A DNA stretch of 38,314 nt from an uncultured bacterium (GTDB lineage Bacteria; Patescibacteriota; Minisyncoccia; Phycocordibacterales; CAIZLB01), in the NCBI GenBank assembly GCA_903936565.1, contig CAIZVZ010000005.1:1-38314 (forward strand), in the 5' to 3' direction. Shown one piece after another: positions 7,758 to 16,885 of the stretch (position 1 is the first letter of the stretch; every line of letters begins with the position of its first letter). A program made the position numbers and the translations under genes. Below the pieces are notes generated by a model. That model worked only from the letters and a program-made list of their open reading frames with translations. It made no database searches and was not told where the DNA came from.

Positions 7758-10427
7758 TTATAATTCTTTTGAAATGGCAGCTTGAGTTTTTGGTCCAAAA
7801 TACCCCACAGCCGGTGTAATCTTGTTCGCCTTCTGAAACCTAACAAGTGCAGCTTTTGTTGCAGGGCCAAAGGTTGTATTCTCTCTTCCTTTTGATCCAA
7901 CACCTTTCTTTGATACTGGGAAGCCGTTGTTGTTTAGGAATTGCTGTAGGAGTTTAACATCTAATCCTTTCATGCCAAGCTTGAGATTGCGTGTGAAGGA
8001 AGAGGATGAGAGTATTGAGTTTGTTGGATTTGGTTTGGTTGTAGTCTGTGGAAGTGTATTTGAAGGTATTGTAATACCATACTGCTTTGCTATCTCCCCT
8101 GCTAGGGTGTAGTTACCCATAGCAATTAGGTTGTTGACTTGGCTTTGTGTGCTGCCACCAGAAGAGGAGTGAGATGTTGGAGTAGTGGGTGTGGTGACCG
8201 CTTGTGTGGTTGGTGCAACAGGTGAGATATCAAAGAGTACAGTTGAGTATCCTCCCGTGTAGGTGAAGGTGATTTTGCCATCCTGATCAGCTTGGAGGCT
8301 GGCAAGTGTGGTTGTTCCTGCACTGTTGTGGTTGTAGTTGATGGTGTAGTAGGTGTTAGGTGTTAGATCACCTATTGTGTAGATGGTGGATGTAGCAATT
8401 GATGAAGAAGCTGTGAATTGTTTGCTTGTTCCCCATGTGATGTCTGAGATGTTTAGATATTCTGGACGAGTGGTTGATGCACTATATGTTGGATAACCTC
8501 CCACAGGTGTTACAGAGAGATTGGCAGCTGAGGAAGATGTGGTTGCTGTGGTGTATCTATATTTACCATCTCCGTATATTCTGATGTTGCTTCCGTATTG
8601 TGGGTGATCTGTAGTTATTGTGTATGGTGGTTGATATTCATATGCTCCGATGTCTGGGGTGCCGTAGATGGGGTGGTTGGCGTAGTCTGTGGTGGTGGAG
8701 GTCATCCAGGAGGTGGTGGTACCGGAGTCGATTGCTGGGGAAGTAGCAAGAAGCGAAAAATCACTTCCCGTAGAGTCTGTAAACAAAGGATTTGTATTAA
8801 AAGAATTTTCTTCCCTTGTTGAATGATAAGTATTCCATGTTATGTAACCCGTACCATTTGCCAAATTTGTATAAAATTTATCGCCATATTCAGGATTTTG
8901 ATAATATAAATTTTTATCAAGGTTATTGTGATTTTGACCAACTGTTTCTAGGAACTCAGCTGGATAATTTCCTGATACAATATTATTTCTAACAATGAAA
9001 CCAGGGTTAGCGTTTGTAGTTAGATACAAACCAGCACGGTTCTGTTTAGCTGGATCCAAAGGGCTACCATTATTTACAATAATACTATTGTAAATAAGTC
9101 CACCACTAGAACCGGTATGTGCCATACCAGTATTTTTGTTATTAAAAGACTTAACGTAATAATAATTTGCTGTGCAAGTATTATGAATTGAAAAACCATC
9201 ACCAGTAGCGCTATCGACACCGTTATTATAACCATTAAAACTAGACTCGGTATATCTAATTATCCAACCCTTTGGACAATTATCATCTGTATTTTGAGTA
9301 GCTCCATCGATACCATCGTTTCTGTTATAACTAGCAGTAACATATTCTGTAATTAAATTAGTTGTAGAAGAACCATAAGCTGTGATACCTTGATTTTTAT
9401 TATAACTCGCAGTACCATTTTGAATGGTTAGATTTGAAGCATTAATTATTGTGATTCCATCACCCGTGACTGAACTATTGGCAGTAAAATTTTTTAAAAT
9501 ACTTCCTTCAGTCAAAGTAGAGTTACTTATAAGAATATTTGCTGCACCATTATTACTTGAATAAATTCTGTCAGCATTTAAAGATACATTATTAATACCA
9601 CGTATATATAAACCGATAGCAACACTAGTGCCGGTACCATTACCAGCCGCCACACCCTGTCTCGTGACTCCTGAATATATATTTGTAAGAGATAAATTAC
9701 CAGACGTCATACCATTTATATCTATAACGTTATAATTATCCCCACCACTAATTGCCTCTACGTTATTCAAGGTAACATTTGAGGTAAGTGAAGAATATAT
9801 AGCGCCTCTGTTAGAACCAGATATTGTTGTAGACGAGATAGAAACATCTGTACCTGGCGCATAAAATCCCATAGCAGCTTCATAACCAGAAGCATCAGTA
9901 CTGGAAGACGTAAAATTACTTATAGTAATATAAGAAGAACCAGCACTTGCCCTCAACATACCCTTTCCAGAAATTGAGACGTTGTCAATATTTATATACG
10001 AGGAGCTATTTATATAAATAGTAAAATACATACAATTTCTAACGTTTAAATTTGACAATGAAATATAGTTTTTTGAGTTAGTTTTAACACACTGTTGTAC
10101 AACACCCTGACCATCTATAGTAGCATTCTGAATTATAATTGGGTGACCAGACGTTCCACTGCCGTTTATAATCCAGTTCTCATTAAATGTGTTTCCACCT
10201 CCGTCAACAATATCATCTGGCTGAAGAGTTTTCGCAGCTACTAATGCGGTGAATGTTGTATAGGTTTGCCCGGGTCCAATATTATACGTCGCAGCACTCG
10301 CCTTATCCGCCAATCCAAAAAACAAAAAGCCGAAGCAGAAAAAAACCGTAACGGCCCTTACTCTAAAATTAAAAATTCGCGACAGCCCCCCCCCACTATA
10401 CCTCGATTCATCGAAAAATCTTATCAT
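7758..10427 (-). CDS. Secreted right-handed beta-helix protein with C-terminal peptidoglycan-binding domain
   Basis: 889 residues. A signal peptide (about 24-45, VTVFFCFGFLFFGLADKASA) is followed by a parallel beta-helix (about 48-590) with many N/S/T-rich rungs of the PbH1 type, such as NISLSNLNV-like and ITIINASNLTIQNG repeats. Next come a Ser/Thr-rich segment with a fibronectin-like stretch (about 600-740), a linker with an LIAMGNYTLAGEIAKQYGI helix, and a PG_binding_1 domain (about 812-889, LGMKGLDVKLLQQFL...FGPATKAALVRFQK...GYFGPKTQAAI). It is probably exported by Sec and attached to the wall, presenting a carbohydrate-binding or -cleaving helix; no catalytic residues are evident. A run of nine G's encodes residues 12-14, upstream of the signal peptide. 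A -10-like TACAAT lies 6 nt before the ATG. Confidence 0.85.
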   Translation of the reverse strand: MIRFFDESRYSGGGLSRIFNFRVRAVTVFFCFGFLFFGLADKASAATYNIGPGQTYTTFTALVAAKTLQPDDIVDGGGNTFNENWIINGSGTSGHPIIIQNATIDGQGVVQQCVKTNSKNYISLSNLNVRNCMYFTIYINSSSYINIDNVSISGKGMLRASAGSSYITISNFTSSSTDASGYEAAMGFYAPGTDVSISSTTISGSNRGAIYSSLTSNVTLNNVEAISGGDNYNVIDINGMTSGNLSLTNIYSGVTRQGVAAGNGTGTSVAIGLYIRGINNVSLNADRIYSSNNGAANILISNSTLTEGSILKNFTANSSVTGDGITIINASNLTIQNGTASYNKNQGITAYGSSTTNLITEYVTASYNRNDGIDGATQNTDDNCPKGWIIRYTESSFNGYNNGVDSATGDGFSIHNTCTANYYYVKSFNNKNTGMAHTGSSGGLIYNSIIVNNGSPLDPAKQNRAGLYLTTNANPGFIVRNNIVSGNYPAEFLETVGQNHNNLDKNLYYQNPEYGDKFYTNLANGTGYITWNTYHSTREENSFNTNPLFTDSTGSDFSLLATSPAIDSGTTTSWMTSTTTDYANHPIYGTPDIGAYEYQPPYTITTDHPQYGSNIRIYGDGKYRYTTATTSSSAANLSVTPVGGYPTYSASTTRPEYLNISDITWGTSKQFTASSSIATSTIYTIGDLTPNTYYTINYNHNSAGTTTLASLQADQDGKITFTYTGGYSTVLFDISPVAPTTQAVTTPTTPTSHSSSGGSTQSQVNNLIAMGNYTLAGEIAKQYGITIPSNTLPQTTTKPNPTNSILSSSSFTRNLKLGMKGLDVKLLQQFLNNNGFPVSKKGVGSKGRENTTFGPATKAALVRFQKANKITPAVGYFGPKTQAAISKEL

Positions 10428-10557
10428 AATATTATTGTAATTTTATTACCAAAATTAGATCTTATTAACTAATCTTAGATTATTACTATTCTATCACACT
10501 TAAACAATATGCAACACACATACATGTAACACACTCTCTCGTTGTAATTTTATTCTG

Positions 10558-10631
10558 TGCGTGTGGCAGGACTCGAACCTGCGACCTCTTCATTATCAGT
10601 GAAGTGCTCTAACCAGCTGAGCTACACACGC
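10558..10631 (-). tRNA. tRNA-Ile(GAU)
   Basis: A regular 74-nt cloverleaf: acceptor GCGTGTG/CACACGC, D stem GCTC/GAGC with an AGCTGGTTA loop, anticodon stem CTTCA/TGAAG with loop CTGATAA (anticodon GAT), variable loop AGGTC, T arm GCAGG-TTCGAGT-CCTGC, discriminator A. No CCA is encoded. It lies downstream of the 16S terminator on the same strand, so it is probably transcribed separately. Confidence 0.95.
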
Positions 10632-10799
10632 ATTTTTACAAACATTCATATATTGAGCCAAAAGCTCTGGAAATACCCTTTCTTGCCCTGTTTGTGGTTT
10701 ATAATGTATCAAATTATCCCATTAAAAACAAGTCTAAATCAAACTAAGTACACTCCACTGCCCACACCAAATTCAGGCGGGACGGATTTTTAAGCAAAT

Positions 10800-10818
10800 A
10801 AAAAAACCGCGCTAGCGG
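10800..10818 (-). terminator. Intrinsic terminator of the 16S transcription unit
   Basis: On the minus strand CCGC-TAGC-GCGG is followed by seven T's. It lies about 30 nt beyond the pre-16S processing stem, so 16S is transcribed as a single-gene unit. Confidence 0.75.
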
Positions 10819-10845
10819 AGATTTTATCATATTAAATATGTTTCT

Positions 10846-10896
10846 CTTTGGCGACTAAATGACAACCTCAAACATCCTTATTTCTGTTCTGTTTGG
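10846..10896 (-). repeat. 3' arm of the pre-16S processing stem
   Basis: This stretch pairs along about 50 nt, with few mismatches, with 13071-13123 on the other side of 16S; shared blocks include CTAAATGACAACC and TGTTCTGTTTG. It would form the long RNase III substrate of precursor 16S. It fixes the 16S 3' end to just inside 10897. Confidence 0.85.
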
Positions 10897-10920
10897 CCTG
10901 GCCTTGTTCCCAGGAGGCAG

Positions 10921-11045
10921 TATATTTAGGTTATACCTTCCGTATGCATACATGAGGCATACTCTCTTGAGCTTAATTGCTTAAGTTCGATCAACCGTAT
11001 TCAGCTAATACATGAAATTCATGTACGCATTTTTCAAATTGAATT
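10921..11045 (-). other. Second 16S insertion, between helix 45 and the anti-Shine-Dalgarno
   Basis: Helix 45 is intact (a 9-bp stem around GGAA) and is followed by GTGGAAC where GGATCACCTCC is expected. The expected CCTCCT appears only about 125 nt later. The intervening RNA is rich in hairpins, for example TACATGAA/TTCATGTA, and has no reading frame. It may be an excised intervening sequence or, less likely, an altered 3' tail. Exact boundaries cannot be set by eye. Confidence 0.65.
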
Positions 11046-11166
11046 GTTCCACGACCAGCTTCCGCTAGCCGTGCCTTGTTACGACTTACTCCCTGTCGAT
11101 GAACTTACCGTAGGCCCGCGCTAGGCGAGACTTCGGGTACTCCCATCTCCCTTGAGTTGACGGGCG

Positions 11167-11717
11167 AATATTTTTGAAAAACTTCAAATTGATGTTCCCA
11201 CGCAGCGAGCGGATTTCCCGCACTGCGCGAGCTCAATGCATTTTTTGCTTCGTTAAATACATTTTATGAAGACCTTGAGTAGTTAAATATTTTCAATTTA
11301 ACTAGTATTTCCCTATCATCTTAATTTTTTATTTAACATCATATGCATTGAGAGAGTCCTTCCCTAGATAAATACACTAGGTACTATGACTCAGCTGACT
11401 TCTGACGCTGCGTAAGTTTTATTATACACTATGTTGTTACAATGTGTAACAACGTCAGATCTCCACAGGTAAGTTATATTCCTTTTCCATACATTACTGA
11501 ACGATTTTATATTTCAGACCTTCGTCACGCTCACCGCCCATCCGTGACTCGGACATCGTATAGTCATTTAGACTATTAATCCGCACTGTATTTTGTTTCC
11601 AGATCCTCCTCCTTAAACCTCGCGGTCTACGGATATCTTTCAACTACGCTCTAAGAGACGATCTTAGAGGAATCGATTTTAACGATTTAGCAATATAACC
11701 AGCTGCGCGCTTTTATT
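11167..11717 (-). other. 551-nt structured insertion in 16S (intron or intervening sequence)
   Basis: The universal segment CTTGTACACACCGCCCGTC is split: CTTGTACTCAC ends at 11718 and CGCCCGTC resumes at 11166. The insert has no long reading frame. It has many perfect hairpins, such as GTTGTTACA/TGTAACAAC, CTCTAAGA/TCTTAGAG and GTCACG/CGTGAC. Its ends can pair (AATA with TATT; GCGCAGC with GCTGCGT). A P7/P8-like arrangement (GAGTC, CCTAG/CTAGG, GACTC) hints at a group I core, but the 5' exon does not end in U and the insert does not end in G. A group II GUGYG start is also absent. The class is unresolved. Established knowledge: CPR 16S genes often carry introns. Confidence 0.85.
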
Positions 11718-11783
11718 GTGAGTACAAGACTTGAGAACGTATTCACCGCGGTATGTCTGACCCGCGATTACTAGTAATTCCAA

Positions 11784-11820
<37 letters not shown>

Positions 11821-12715
11821 GCGCCACTTTTATAACGATTTGCTCCACCTCGCGGTATTGCGTCGTGTTGTAGTGGCGATTGTATTATGTGTGTAGCCCA
11901 GGGCATCAAAGGGCCATGCTGATCTGGCGTCATCCTCACCTTCCTCCCCCGAGAGGGGGCAGTCTCGTGTGACACTTGTAACACACGACGAGGGTTGCGC
12001 TCGTTACCCCACTGAAGGGAACAGTTCAAACCACGAGCTGACGACGACCATGCAGCACCTGTCTAATTGTCTTGCGAGGGCTTCCGTTTCTGGAAGCTTT
12101 CAATTAAATTTCCAGCCCTGGTGAGGTTCTTCGTTTGACATCGAATTAAACCACATAATCCACTACTTGTGCAAGTCCCCGTCTATTCCTTTGAGTTTTA
12201 ACCTTGCGGTCGTACTACCCAGGTGGTTCATTTAACGCGTTAGCTACGCCTCTCAGAGGGTCGATACTCCGAAAAGCAAATGAACATCGTTTAGGGCGTG
12301 GACTACTGGGGTATCTAATCCCATTCGCTACCCACGCTTTCGTTCCTCAGTGTCAGGAATGTGCCAGTCTGCTGCCTTCGCTTTTGGTGTTCCCCATGAT
12401 ATCAACGGATTTCACCCCTACACCATGAGTTCCACAGACCTCTCACATCCTCTAGTCTTACCGTTTCCTACGCATTTCTGGAGTTAAGCTCCAGGCTTTA
12501 ACATAAGACTAATAAGACCACCTACGAACCCTTTACACCCAATAATTCCGGATAACGCTTGGGGCACTCGTATTACCGCTGCTGCTGGCACGAGTTTAGC
12601 AACCCCTTATTCTTGAGGTACTATCAATTACTTTCTCCCTCACAAAAGATCTTTACATCCCAAAGGACTTCATCGATCACGCGACGTCGCTCCGTCAGGC
12701 TTTCGCCCATTGCGG

Positions 12716-12746
<31 letters not shown>

Positions 12747-13070
12747 ATGGACCGTGTCTCAGTTCCATCGGTGGGGGTCAGGCTCTCACCTCCCCTAGAC
12801 GTCATAGCCTTGGTAGTCTTTTACACTACCAACTAGCTGATATCCCGCAGGCCGCTCCCTTAGCGAAAAACTTTACTCCGAAGAGACTATCATGTATTAG
12901 CTTATCTTTCGATAAGTTATTCATGACTAAGGGGTGCGTACCTACGTGTTACTACCTCGTTCGCCACTGGAAGAATCTTGATGTAATCGCAAAGCTTCCC
13001 GTTTGACTTGCATGCCTTATCCACGTCGCCAGCGTTCATCCTGAGCTAGGATCAAACTCTAAAATTAAAC

Positions 13071-13123
13071 TCAAACAGAACAAAAAAAAGGACGTTTGTT
13101 GGTTGTCATTTAGTTGTCAAAGA
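13071..13123 (-). repeat. 5' arm of the pre-16S processing stem
   Basis: Complement of 10846-10896. On the minus strand a boxA-like TTCTTTGACAA (13114-13124) begins the arm, possibly aiding antitermination (Nus factors) across the rRNA gene. Confidence 0.8.
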
Positions 13124-13236
13124 AGTCTTCGGAAATTGCCTTAAAAAAAATTAGCTTGAAATATCAGACTAATGTTTTTTGGACAATCTCCGGGACAGCC
13201 GTTAGATTTTCATAAATCGTCGGTGGCGTGGTCGTA

Positions 13237-13264
13237 ATTATAGTCATAAATCGCTCGGAGTCAA
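13237..13264 (-). promoter_or_regulatory. 16S rRNA promoter
   Basis: TTGACT, 16 nt, TATAAT, then TTACGACCAC on the minus strand, about 165 nt upstream of mature 16S. The -10 and downstream bases match those of the 23S promoter (23668-23695), indicating co-regulation of the unlinked genes. Confidence 0.85.
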
Positions 13265-13349
13265 GTGTTTTTAGCGTGACTTTTTATGGTCTATTTCAAA
13301 GGATGTTAAATAACCATTTAAGGCCTATAAATAAGGATATAATGAGCGC

Positions 13350-13377
13350 AAAAGACCCCCATATTTGGAGGTCTTTT
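13350..13377 (-). terminator. Bidirectional-type terminator after the 264-aa membrane protein gene
   Basis: AAAAGACCTCC pairs with GGGGGTCTTTT around an AAATAT loop. It separates the membrane protein gene from the 16S promoter. Confidence 0.8.
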
Positions 13378-13451
13378 AAATTTAAATTTTGGGAATTTTG
13401 AAATCCCTTCGATTTTCAACAATTTTTACTTCAATTTTGTACATAATACAC

Positions 13452-14246
13452 CTATTTATCTGAGTCCTTTGATATATCATGAAAATCCAATTGGCCTCCC
13501 TCATCCCCCTCTTGAACCTCCATAACCGACTCATTTAACAGCCTCTTATACAGATGGAAAATAGCCAGATTTGATATTGCTAAAGCAGCAATGACACACG
13601 CCAACACAATCAGTATGATTACAAATATTGTAACCGAAGAGGAAGATGCAAACAGTAAGCTGGGGGTCTTGATGGATGAATAAACAAGACCTGCGCCAAT
13701 TAAAAAGAAGAAAACTAGAATTCCATAAATCACATAATAAATAAGCATTTTTAGCCTATTTCCAACCGCCATTTCCTTCGCCCTGGTAAAAGCATCTGAA
13801 ATACCAAGTCCCTTATCTAACACTAAAATCGGTGCGAAACAATACGTTAAAATGACGTAAATTCCAGGAATAATGAAGAATATAAATCCGCCCAAGGTGC
13901 ACAGCCCAAGTAAAATTGATACCACCAAAAAAGTTAAATAATCCCTTTTTGGATTGAATAATTCAGAATATTTTGCGCTTTTACCATCCACTAACTGTAG
14001 ATTAATCCTAAATTTTCCAATTTTAAACATCGTATCTATTAGGAATTTAACAACATAAAACAGAGCTATTGGGCCTAAGTAATATATACTATAATTTGTC
14101 TTATCAATCGTACCAACATGATAAAACTGATCAATAAACAGCGCAAACAATACAGGAAAAATTGTGGCATAAACCAATATTATCCAATTCTTTTTAAAGA
14201 TATCCTTGCTGATTTTTAAGGACTTTATGACTGATATGTTATTCAT
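13452..14246 (-). CDS. Multi-pass integral membrane protein, unknown function
   Basis: 264 residues with about six hydrophobic segments: about 22-38, 53-72, 108-132 (a glycine-rich FIIPGIYVILTYCFAPILVLDKGLG motif, split by turns), 165-190 and 205-232, ending in an acidic cytoplasmic tail (VMEVQEGDEGGQLDFHDISKDSDK-like). The motif PGIYV...F..PILVLDKG..DAFTRAKEM resembles the DUF975 / glycerophosphodiester-phosphodiesterase membrane-domain superfamily, common in Gram-positives and CPR; this is family-level inference only. It lies downstream of secF with its own promoter (TATAAT at 14305-14310) and a terminator before the 16S promoter. No Shine-Dalgarno precedes the ATG. Confidence 0.8.
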   Translation of the reverse strand: MNNISVIKSLKISKDIFKKNWIILVYATIFPVLFALFIDQFYHVGTIDKTNYSIYYLGPIALFYVVKFLIDTMFKIGKFRINLQLVDGKSAKYSELFNPKRDYLTFLVVSILLGLCTLGGFIFFIIPGIYVILTYCFAPILVLDKGLGISDAFTRAKEMAVGNRLKMLIYYVIYGILVFFFLIGAGLVYSSIKTPSLLFASSSSVTIFVIILIVLACVIAALAISNLAIFHLYKRLLNESVMEVQEGDEGGQLDFHDISKDSDK

Positions 14247-14275
14247 CTATTTCAATAGTTAAGTAATTAAACAAT

Positions 14276-14310
14276 AAACACCAAACGGATGTTTGATGTT
14301 TATCATTATA
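14276..14310 (-). promoter_or_regulatory. -10 element and 5'-terminal hairpin of the membrane protein mRNA
   Basis: TATAAT (14310-14305) on the minus strand is followed about 4 nt later by a stem-loop (AAACATCAAAC with GTTTGGTGTTT, loop ATCC). The predicted transcript would begin almost at the base of the hairpin, which may protect its 5' end or act as an attenuator. Confidence 0.45.
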
Positions 14311-14340
14311 TCACCCAGTGGGCGATTTTGCTAAGCTGGC

Positions 14341-15288
14341 TTACTTATTCTTCTGTGCCTTCCAGAAAGTAACTAGAAGTGGGGATCCTAGGAAAATTGA
14401 TGAGTATGTTCCAAGAACGATACCAATGATCAATATAAGTGAGAAGTTTCTAGTTGCATCAGCTCCAAAGATAAATAGCGCAATTAGGGCCAAAATTGTC
14501 GTTAGGGATGTGTTGATTGAACGAGCAAAGGTTTGGCTAATACTCTTTCCAACAGTCTTATCAAATGCCTCTTTGTGATGATCATCGATCTTCAGGTTCT
14601 CTCTTGTTCTGTCGAATACCACAATGGTATCGTGAACAGAGAAACCAAGAATAACTAGAATTGCTGTAACAAAGAGTGCATCAACTTCATACCCGCCATT
14701 TCTACCCAAGAATGCGTAGATTCCTGTTGGAACCAAAACATCGTGAGCAAGAGCGGCAATTGCAGCAAGTCCATATTTCCAAGAAGAAACAGGCTTTGAA
14801 ACGTGTCTGAATGCGAATGTGATAAATAGAACAATCGCTAAGATAACTAGGATGATTGATGTTATAGACTTTGATTGAAGTTCAGCTCCTAAAATAGGTC
14901 CAACGGTGTCCATTCTCTTTATCGTTGCGCCCGTTGTCGACGCGCTAACAGTAGAGCTGACTGTTGATGTCCCAACTGTAGATGTAGCAGACAGCAAGTT
15001 TGCAGTAACGACATTTACAGTACTTGATGCCAAACTAGCTGTTCTAATAATGTACCCCTTATCCCCTGTTGGTCTTACAACAATCTCACTTGTCACTCCA
15101 GAGTTTTTAACAATTGATGTTATGTCATCGTGTGATGGACGAGCACCATTGTATTCAACTTCTATGATTGAACCTCCTTTAAAATCAATACCGTAGTTTA
15201 TTCCCCATTTTGATATAGTGAAGATTGAGAACAAAACCAATAGAATTGATAGTGTGTAAAAAATTTTTCTGTATTTAACTACAAACAT
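14341..15288 (-). CDS. secF: Protein translocase subunit SecF
   Basis: SecF works with SecD as an RND-type, proton-driven complex that helps pull proteins out of the SecYEG channel. The 315-residue protein has TM1 (about 9-27), the signature INYGIDFKGGSIIEVEY (split: GIDFKGG), a periplasmic loop with an unusual Ser/Thr/Val-rich stretch (about 95-120), and TM2-TM6 with ALAHDVLVPTGIYAF, VILGFSVHDTIVVFDRTREN and FARSINTSLTTILALIALFIFG. All core motifs are present. It is 24 nt downstream of secD and shares its transcript. The many exported proteins in this window are plausible clients. Confidence 0.96.
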   Translation of the reverse strand: MFVVKYRKIFYTLSILLVLFSIFTISKWGINYGIDFKGGSIIEVEYNGARPSHDDITSIVKNSGVTSEIVVRPTGDKGYIIRTASLASSTVNVVTANLLSATSTVGTSTVSSTVSASTTGATIKRMDTVGPILGAELQSKSITSIILVILAIVLFITFAFRHVSKPVSSWKYGLAAIAALAHDVLVPTGIYAFLGRNGGYEVDALFVTAILVILGFSVHDTIVVFDRTRENLKIDDHHKEAFDKTVGKSISQTFARSINTSLTTILALIALFIFGADATRNFSLILIIGIVLGTYSSIFLGSPLLVTFWKAQKNK

Positions 15289-15312
15289 AATATTATTTTT
15301 AGTCTTTTAAAC

Positions 15313-16812
15313 TTAGCGTTTTAGGCCATTACTGAATAAAAACTTTACAATCCCCTTGTGATGCTTTACACCAAGCGCAAGCAAGAATGTTCTTGAAACT
15401 GTAATAGCTGTAAACATTGAAACCAAAACTCCAATTAGGAATACCAAAGCGAATCCCTTAATCAACGCAGATGTTGCAAAGAAATAAAGAATTACCGCTG
15501 TAATAATACTTGATAGGTTTGAGTCTCTGATAGATAGCCATGCACGAGCAAAACCTTCACGTATTCCGTCCTCAAGTGAGTGACCTTTTGCAAGCTCTTC
15601 TCTCATTCTTTCAAAAATTAGAATGTTACCATCTACCGCCATTCCTATGGAGAGGATAAAAGCAGCCAAACCTGCTGATGTCAGAACAACAGGAATCAGT
15701 TTAAATATAGCGAGACTAAATATTGTGTACATCACAAGAGACACAACAGCAACAAGACCAGGTAGTCGATACCATAATATCAAGAAGATTGCGATAATTA
15801 AGAATCCCCACATACCAGCATCAACACTAGCCTTCAGGGCGTTTTCTCCAAGTGATGCACCGATTGATTGAGTACCAATAAGATTAATCGGAACTGGCAA
15901 TGCACCGTACCTTAGATCTCTTGCTAAAGTTCTTGCCTCATCAGGTGTAAAGTTTCCAGATATTACAGCACTTCCGTCCTTGATTTGGTCTCTAATTACA
16001 GGTATAGAAATTGGTTGTCCGTCTAGAAAGATAGCCAAGACTTTTCCAACATTATTTCCAGTAATTTCTGCGAACTTTTCTTTTCCAGTATTATCAAATG
16101 TAATTGAAACAAGAGGTTGTCTTGTACTTGAATCAAATTGTACTGATGCTGACTTTAGATATTGTCCAGTTAGACCAGTATCTGAATATAGCTTTGAATA
16201 GTCAATACTTGCAGCTACAGTTGAAGTTGACTTTTTAGCGGTTGAAGTTGAATTCAACATCGATATCAGTGAACTTGTCGCATCGCCATTAGCGCCAGAC
16301 ACATCCGTCGTAACAGCACCGTCTCCCACAAAAGCAGCAGCTTCTAGCTTGGCCTGCTCCATTTTTGTAGCATTCAATACAGCTTCAGAACTAGTTCCCT
16401 CTTTCTGAATCTTAAATTCAAGAACTGGAGTCTTTCCGATTGTGTCGATAGCTTTTTGTAAATCTGTTACACCAGGAAGCTCTACAACCAATTTACGAAC
16501 CTCTGCTCCGCCAATTGTAGTCTTTTCTGTTTGAATAATTGGCTCAGAAACTCCGAAGGCATTGATTCTTGATTCAATAACACCTCTTAAACTTTCCATT
16601 GCCCCATCCAAATCTTTAATTCCTCCGACAGCACCAGATTGTGAAAGGTCTGCCTGATAAACTAAGTGTGAACCGCCGCTAAGATCTAGACCAAGTTTGA
16701 AAGGAAAATTAGAAATAAATCCTTGGCCCGGAACTTGTGAATAATAATTGAACGAAAGTACTGCAAAACCGAATATTAGCAGTAAAATCGCGCTAATTCT
16801 GACTTTTTTCAT
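15313..16812 (-). CDS. secD: Protein translocase subunit SecD
   Basis: 499 residues from the ATG at 16812; an upstream TTG at 16824 is inside the promoter and unlikely to be used. TM1 (about 6-22) is followed by FKLGLDLSGGSHLVYQ (DLSGG motif), the P1 head domain (about 50-300) with VVELPGV and RDLRYGALPVPI, then TM2-6 with GMAVDGNILIFERMREE, GFARAWLSIRDSNLSSIITAVILYFF and GFALVFLIGVLVSMFTAI. A Ser/Thr/Ala-rich insertion lies at about 160-200. Promoter TTGTCA-16-TATAAT ends 11 nt before the ATG, so the leader is only about 4-5 nt. Operon with secF. Confidence 0.96.
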   Translation of the reverse strand: MKKVRISAILLLIFGFAVLSFNYYSQVPGQGFISNFPFKLGLDLSGGSHLVYQADLSQSGAVGGIKDLDGAMESLRGVIESRINAFGVSEPIIQTEKTTIGGAEVRKLVVELPGVTDLQKAIDTIGKTPVLEFKIQKEGTSSEAVLNATKMEQAKLEAAAFVGDGAVTTDVSGANGDATSSLISMLNSTSTAKKSTSTVAASIDYSKLYSDTGLTGQYLKSASVQFDSSTRQPLVSITFDNTGKEKFAEITGNNVGKVLAIFLDGQPISIPVIRDQIKDGSAVISGNFTPDEARTLARDLRYGALPVPINLIGTQSIGASLGENALKASVDAGMWGFLIIAIFLILWYRLPGLVAVVSLVMYTIFSLAIFKLIPVVLTSAGLAAFILSIGMAVDGNILIFERMREELAKGHSLEDGIREGFARAWLSIRDSNLSSIITAVILYFFATSALIKGFALVFLIGVLVSMFTAITVSRTFLLALGVKHHKGIVKFLFSNGLKR

Positions 16813-16823
16813 ATAGTAATGCA

Positions 16824-16851
16824 ATTATACTCACTTAGAGCATTGTGACAA
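16824..16851 (-). promoter_or_regulatory. secDF promoter
   Basis: TTGTCA, 16 nt, TATAAT on the minus strand. The predicted start of transcription is about 5 nt upstream of the secD ATG. Confidence 0.75.
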
Positions 16852-16885
16852 GGGGTACAATGTGGGGAAAATATTGTTTAAGTAT

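Noticed and set aside
8126-8822. Frames overlapping the beta-helix gene
   Set aside because: Low-complexity shadows of the Ser/Thr/Gly-rich coding strand.
11167-11717. Homing endonuclease in the 16S insertion
   Set aside because: No frame of useful length in either direction in the insert.
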